From Lumbricus rubellus (lineage: Eukaryota > Annelida > Clitellata > Crassiclitellata > Lumbricidae): DNA of 64,000 nucleotides. Location of the stretch: assembly GCA_945859605.1 (NCBI GenBank), contig OX243825.1:4379291-4443290 (forward strand). Direction: 5' to 3'. Shown one piece after another: positions 62,012 to 64,000 of this stretch. Positions within the stretch are counted from its first letter, which is position 1. The number at the start of each line of letters is the position of its first letter. A program made the translations under genes and the position numbers. Below the pieces are notes generated by a model, which worked only from the letters and a program-made list of their open reading frames with translations, was not told the DNA's origin and ran no database searches.

Positions 62012-63029
62012 GTCGTCTTCATCATCATCATCATCATCTTCATCATCATCATACATATTTATATATAATTATATATAGGCTATATACATGTACGTACCTG
62101 CACCGTACAGAAATATGCATACACCTATACATCCATATACGCCTTCGAATGTTTATCATGACACTTAAGCTCTCCAAAAATATTGGAATTGTTTGAAAAA
62201 AATCACTTCCTCAGAAAACTATTGGAAAAGCAAATTACTTACCTAATATGATAAGATAAGCAGTTTTTGTATGTTGACTTGATGAAATAATAGCTGAACA
62301 GATGAATCGTCCGGCGTCTGTCAGTTGAACGTTTCTAATAATCAAATCACATCCTGATGAATTGTCGACACTGTATCGATTTCTGTCAGTGACATTGGTG
62401 TTCAGAAATGTTCTTGGTCCTTTGAAAAAAATAATCGGAGATTTTCCATGTATATATTTCTGCCAATCAGTTCCGTTACAGCTTTTAGACGGAGACGAAC
62501 ATTTCAATGTGACAGTTGAACCAACAAAACTCAATGTGTTCTCGGGTCCCCTCAACTGACTTGCCTGTGGACCTAAAAGCAAGCGAAAATAACTCAGATG
62601 CCGAGTGCTGAGTATTATAATAGTATAGCTTGAAAGCACAAATGCTAATAATATTTTAGACAAGATTACGCTAACACAGGTAAAAATGATTTGCAGGATT
62701 TCGAGTGGAAATAGACTGAACAAATGAATCGTCCGGCGTTATGGCATTTTCGCACTTAAGAAGAAATTGACCATTTGACCTATCATTACAAACTAGGCCT
62801 ATTTCATTGTAAAATAGAAGATCTTCTAAAAGAGTGCTTTCGGTCCCTTCCGCATTTACTCTTTGTGTAGGCTATCTGAGACATATTATTTGTACACTGC
62901 ATGTTAAAGCAATACACAAAATTAAAGCACAGTAGGCCTATCAAATAACGAACAACTGAGTGATGATAGGCCTACGGTAGCCTACTTGCCTGTGAGAGTA
63001 AGGACGATGGCAATAAGGAGAAGTTCCAT
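56691..63029 (-). CDS. Receptor gene C: three Ig domains, TM and one ITAM-like tail
   Basis: Seven exons (1344 nt) join in frame into 447 residues: signal peptide (1-13), Ig1 (14-123), Ig2 (124-232), Ig3 (233-323), transmembrane exon (324-378), linker (379-410) and tail (411-447) with tyrosines 418 and 430 in E-x-x-Y-x-x-L-x8-Y-x-x-L. At 6.3 kb it is the most compact of the three and probably the nearest to the ancestral layout. It lies head to tail with B. The architecture predicts a single-pass surface receptor that signals through its own tail. No ligand can be read from the sequence. Confidence 0.8.
57468..57730. repeat. (CCA)n and (TCA)n microsatellite
   Basis: Runs of CCA with some CCC are followed by TCA/CAT runs and CAACAA. 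The poly-Pro, poly-Val and poly-Asp frames are artefacts. It lies in the intron between tail and linker of gene C. Confidence 0.95.
57804..57898 (-). CDS. Gene C exon 6: cytoplasmic linker
   Basis: It encodes 32 residues from ADIVQHPDHEMSSSS to RTGAPL, phase 1 to 0, with acceptor TGATAG and donor TTG|GTGAGA. Confidence 0.8.
58330..58494 (-). CDS. Gene C exon 5: transmembrane segment
   Basis: It encodes 55 residues, EFNDNLASTGQ..., with YIGFGIGILVTILLAIVAVA and LVRCRYLEFHPRPAD. It is closely related to the gene B exon. Acceptor GATTTAG, donor CTAG|GTAAGA, phase 1-1. Confidence 0.85.
59083..59402 (-). repeat. tRNA-derived SINE, copy 3
   Basis: It is the reverse orientation of the family at 1480-1762: the ATG/GAT microsatellite end is at 59092-59162 and the head (ACCGGTAAGCGAGAGCGGC) near 59385. 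It lies in the gene C intron between Ig3 and TM. Confidence 0.8.
59979..60251 (-). CDS. Gene C exon 4: Ig domain 3
   Basis: The exon is 273 nt, phase 1-1. It reads TIVTCAAKGHLSPTFKWQE and SSERYRCVAMNNV. The donor GCACAG|GTTGGC is weak but at the equivalent position to A and B. Confidence 0.8.
60793..61119 (-). CDS. Gene C exon 3: Ig domain 2
   Basis: The exon is 327 nt, phase 1-1. It has DTQPKCTLN, VQLKCEVTYNG, MVWKGV, PSFTCETSF and NAKC. The acceptor is GATTGCAG and the donor CTCT|GTAAGT. Confidence 0.85.
61717..62050. repeat. AT palindrome, LINE tail remnant and (CAT)n microsatellite
   Basis: TATATAATATT-type inverted AT runs lie at 61717-61787. They are followed by a LINE C-terminal remnant on the plus strand (RPRKRWMDDV...KDREGWRKL) to about 61930 and CAT/CGT repeats to 62050. 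All lie in the gene C intron between Ig1 and Ig2. Confidence 0.75.
62243..62572 (-). CDS. Gene C exon 2: Ig domain 1
   Basis: The exon is 330 nt, phase 1-1. It reads GPQASQLRGPENTLSFVGS, KCSSPSKSCNGTDWQKY and TDAGRFICSAI. The acceptor is CTTTTAG and the donor TTAG|GTAAGT. Confidence 0.9.
62990..63029 (-). CDS. Gene C exon 1: signal peptide with GC donor
   Basis: It encodes MELLLIAIVLTLT and ends ACAG|GCAAGT, phase 1, as in A and B. Confidence 0.8.
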
Positions 63030-63280
63030 CCTCGGGGAAGTAATGTGACTTCTCACTTCTCACTCCCGAACCGTAATTTGATGACTAAGTTATGCTGGAC
63101 AAAAGCTATTAACACATTCTGCTCTTTAGCACGTGGTCTTCCAGCAAACTGTTAGCTCCAATTCTGTGTTTATTTGGCGAAATTGAGTTTACTGCACTCA
63201 ATTCATAGTCTATAGCCTATGTCCACATATCGATATTCAAATTGCAATGCAGTTATTATTCTAGATGCATAATAATTTAT

Positions 63281-63306
63281 TACTCGTTTCAGGAAGTCAT
63301 CCGCGT
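63281..63306 (-). promoter_or_regulatory. Conserved upstream block of gene C (proximal)
   Basis: TACTCGTTTCAGGAAGTCAT on the plus strand, about 253 bases before the ATG. It is a diverged equivalent of the A and B blocks. Confidence 0.4.
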
Positions 63307-63456
63307 AACTACGGCAAACTCATTGTATCCGGTTCTCCTTGTGGTGTTTCTTGCCCGCTGGCCGTGCATAGTCTATCTATCATGCAGGCCTGTATGCACA
63401 TAGTCTATACAATTATGCAAATAAGGCACGATAGCAGGGTCTAAAAATTTAATTCT

Positions 63457-63466
63457 GCTTCCTCGT
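63457..63466 (-). promoter_or_regulatory. ETS-like GAGGAAGC word upstream of gene C
   Basis: In gene sense ACGAGGAAGC, 428 bases before the ATG, equivalent to the sites of A and B. Confidence 0.4.
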
Positions 63467-63619
63467 CTACAGTAGGACCTGAATGGTAACTAAAATAAAT
63501 AGTGGACTGGTGTGACAGTATACAAGCTAGGTTGGTCAACAAAATTGTATAATTATCTCTTCGGTGTTTTCCCAATATCTTGACCAAAGTATTAATTACA
63601 CTGGACAACAAATTTTAAC

Positions 63620-64000
63620 TTTTTTCTTGCTTCCGAAAAATCTTTGACCGTTTTTTAATGGAATTTGACGTGCTGAACACGATGGTGTGCTCAGAATTGT
63701 TGTATCACGTAAGGTTTGTGAGAAAAACAATATGCAAGATTTTAACTTATATGCTCATAATTATATGGCATATATTTTACAATATACTATAAATTAATTT
63801 TTTTACTTCCGAAAAATCTTTGACTGTTTTCTATAGAATATGACGTGCTGAACACGATGGTGTGCTCAGAATTGTTGTATCACGTAAGGTTTTTGAGAAA
63901 AACAATATGCAAGATTTGAATTTAAATGCTCATAGGGCCTAGGCTATATTGTATAATTATATTTACAATATAACTATTAATTAATTTTTTTTACTTCCGA
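63620..64000. repeat. Satellite-like tandem repeat, continuing past the window
   Basis: TTCCGAAAAATCTTTGAC starts at 63631 and 63807, and again (cut off) at 63995, a period of about 176-188 bp. Each full unit contains GACGTGCTGAACACGATGG and TGTATCACGTAAGGTTT. Confidence 0.85.

Overview
This is animal genomic DNA. It has intron-split genes with phase-1 immunoglobulin (Ig) exons, GT-AG and GC-AG splice sites, AATAAA signals, LINE, SINE, LTR and DNA-transposon debris, long microsatellites and a 200-N assembly gap. Base composition and repeat style, with frequent TAGGCCTA words, suggest a marine invertebrate, possibly a deuterostome such as an echinoderm. The species cannot be fixed from the sequence alone.

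Left part (1-13.2 kb). After 3.8 kb of transposon remnants there is a plus-strand three-exon gene (3836-4001, 6453-8736, 9191-11252). Its exons join in frame into a 1503-residue protein. In order it has a small N-terminal module, an 18-residue repeat array, an OTU-type cysteine protease domain, three 43-residue repeats, two C2H2-like zinc fingers and a tyrosine recombinase domain. Downstream lie a degenerate minisatellite and a near-identical 601-bp copy of part of exon 3 that runs into the gap.

Right part (14.3-63.0 kb). Three paralogous genes lie head to tail on the minus strand: A (14340-25073), B (26860-54478) and C (56691-63029). Each encodes a signal peptide, three Ig domains, a transmembrane segment, a linker and a cytoplasmic tail matching the ITAM consensus (D/E-x-x-Y-x-x-L-x8-Y-x-x-L). 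Every exon joins in frame, giving 515, 444 and 447 residues. Gene A has three tandem ITAM exons; B and C have one each. All three share a noncanonical GC donor after the signal-peptide exon and two conserved blocks upstream of the ATG, one of them an ETS/PU.1-like GAGGAAG word. This looks like a tandem family of activating-type immune receptors in an invertebrate. It is the strongest candidate for an undescribed system here.

The introns, especially in B, are filled with nested mobile elements: hAT-like MITEs with 8-bp target duplications, Tc1/mariner elements with TA duplications, two LINEs with reverse transcriptase, a decayed Ty3/gypsy-like LTR element inside a large TTAA-flanked inverted-repeat element, tRNA-derived SINEs and microsatellites. 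Gene models were assembled by eye from splice consensus, reading frame and comparison between the paralogues; no transcript evidence was available.
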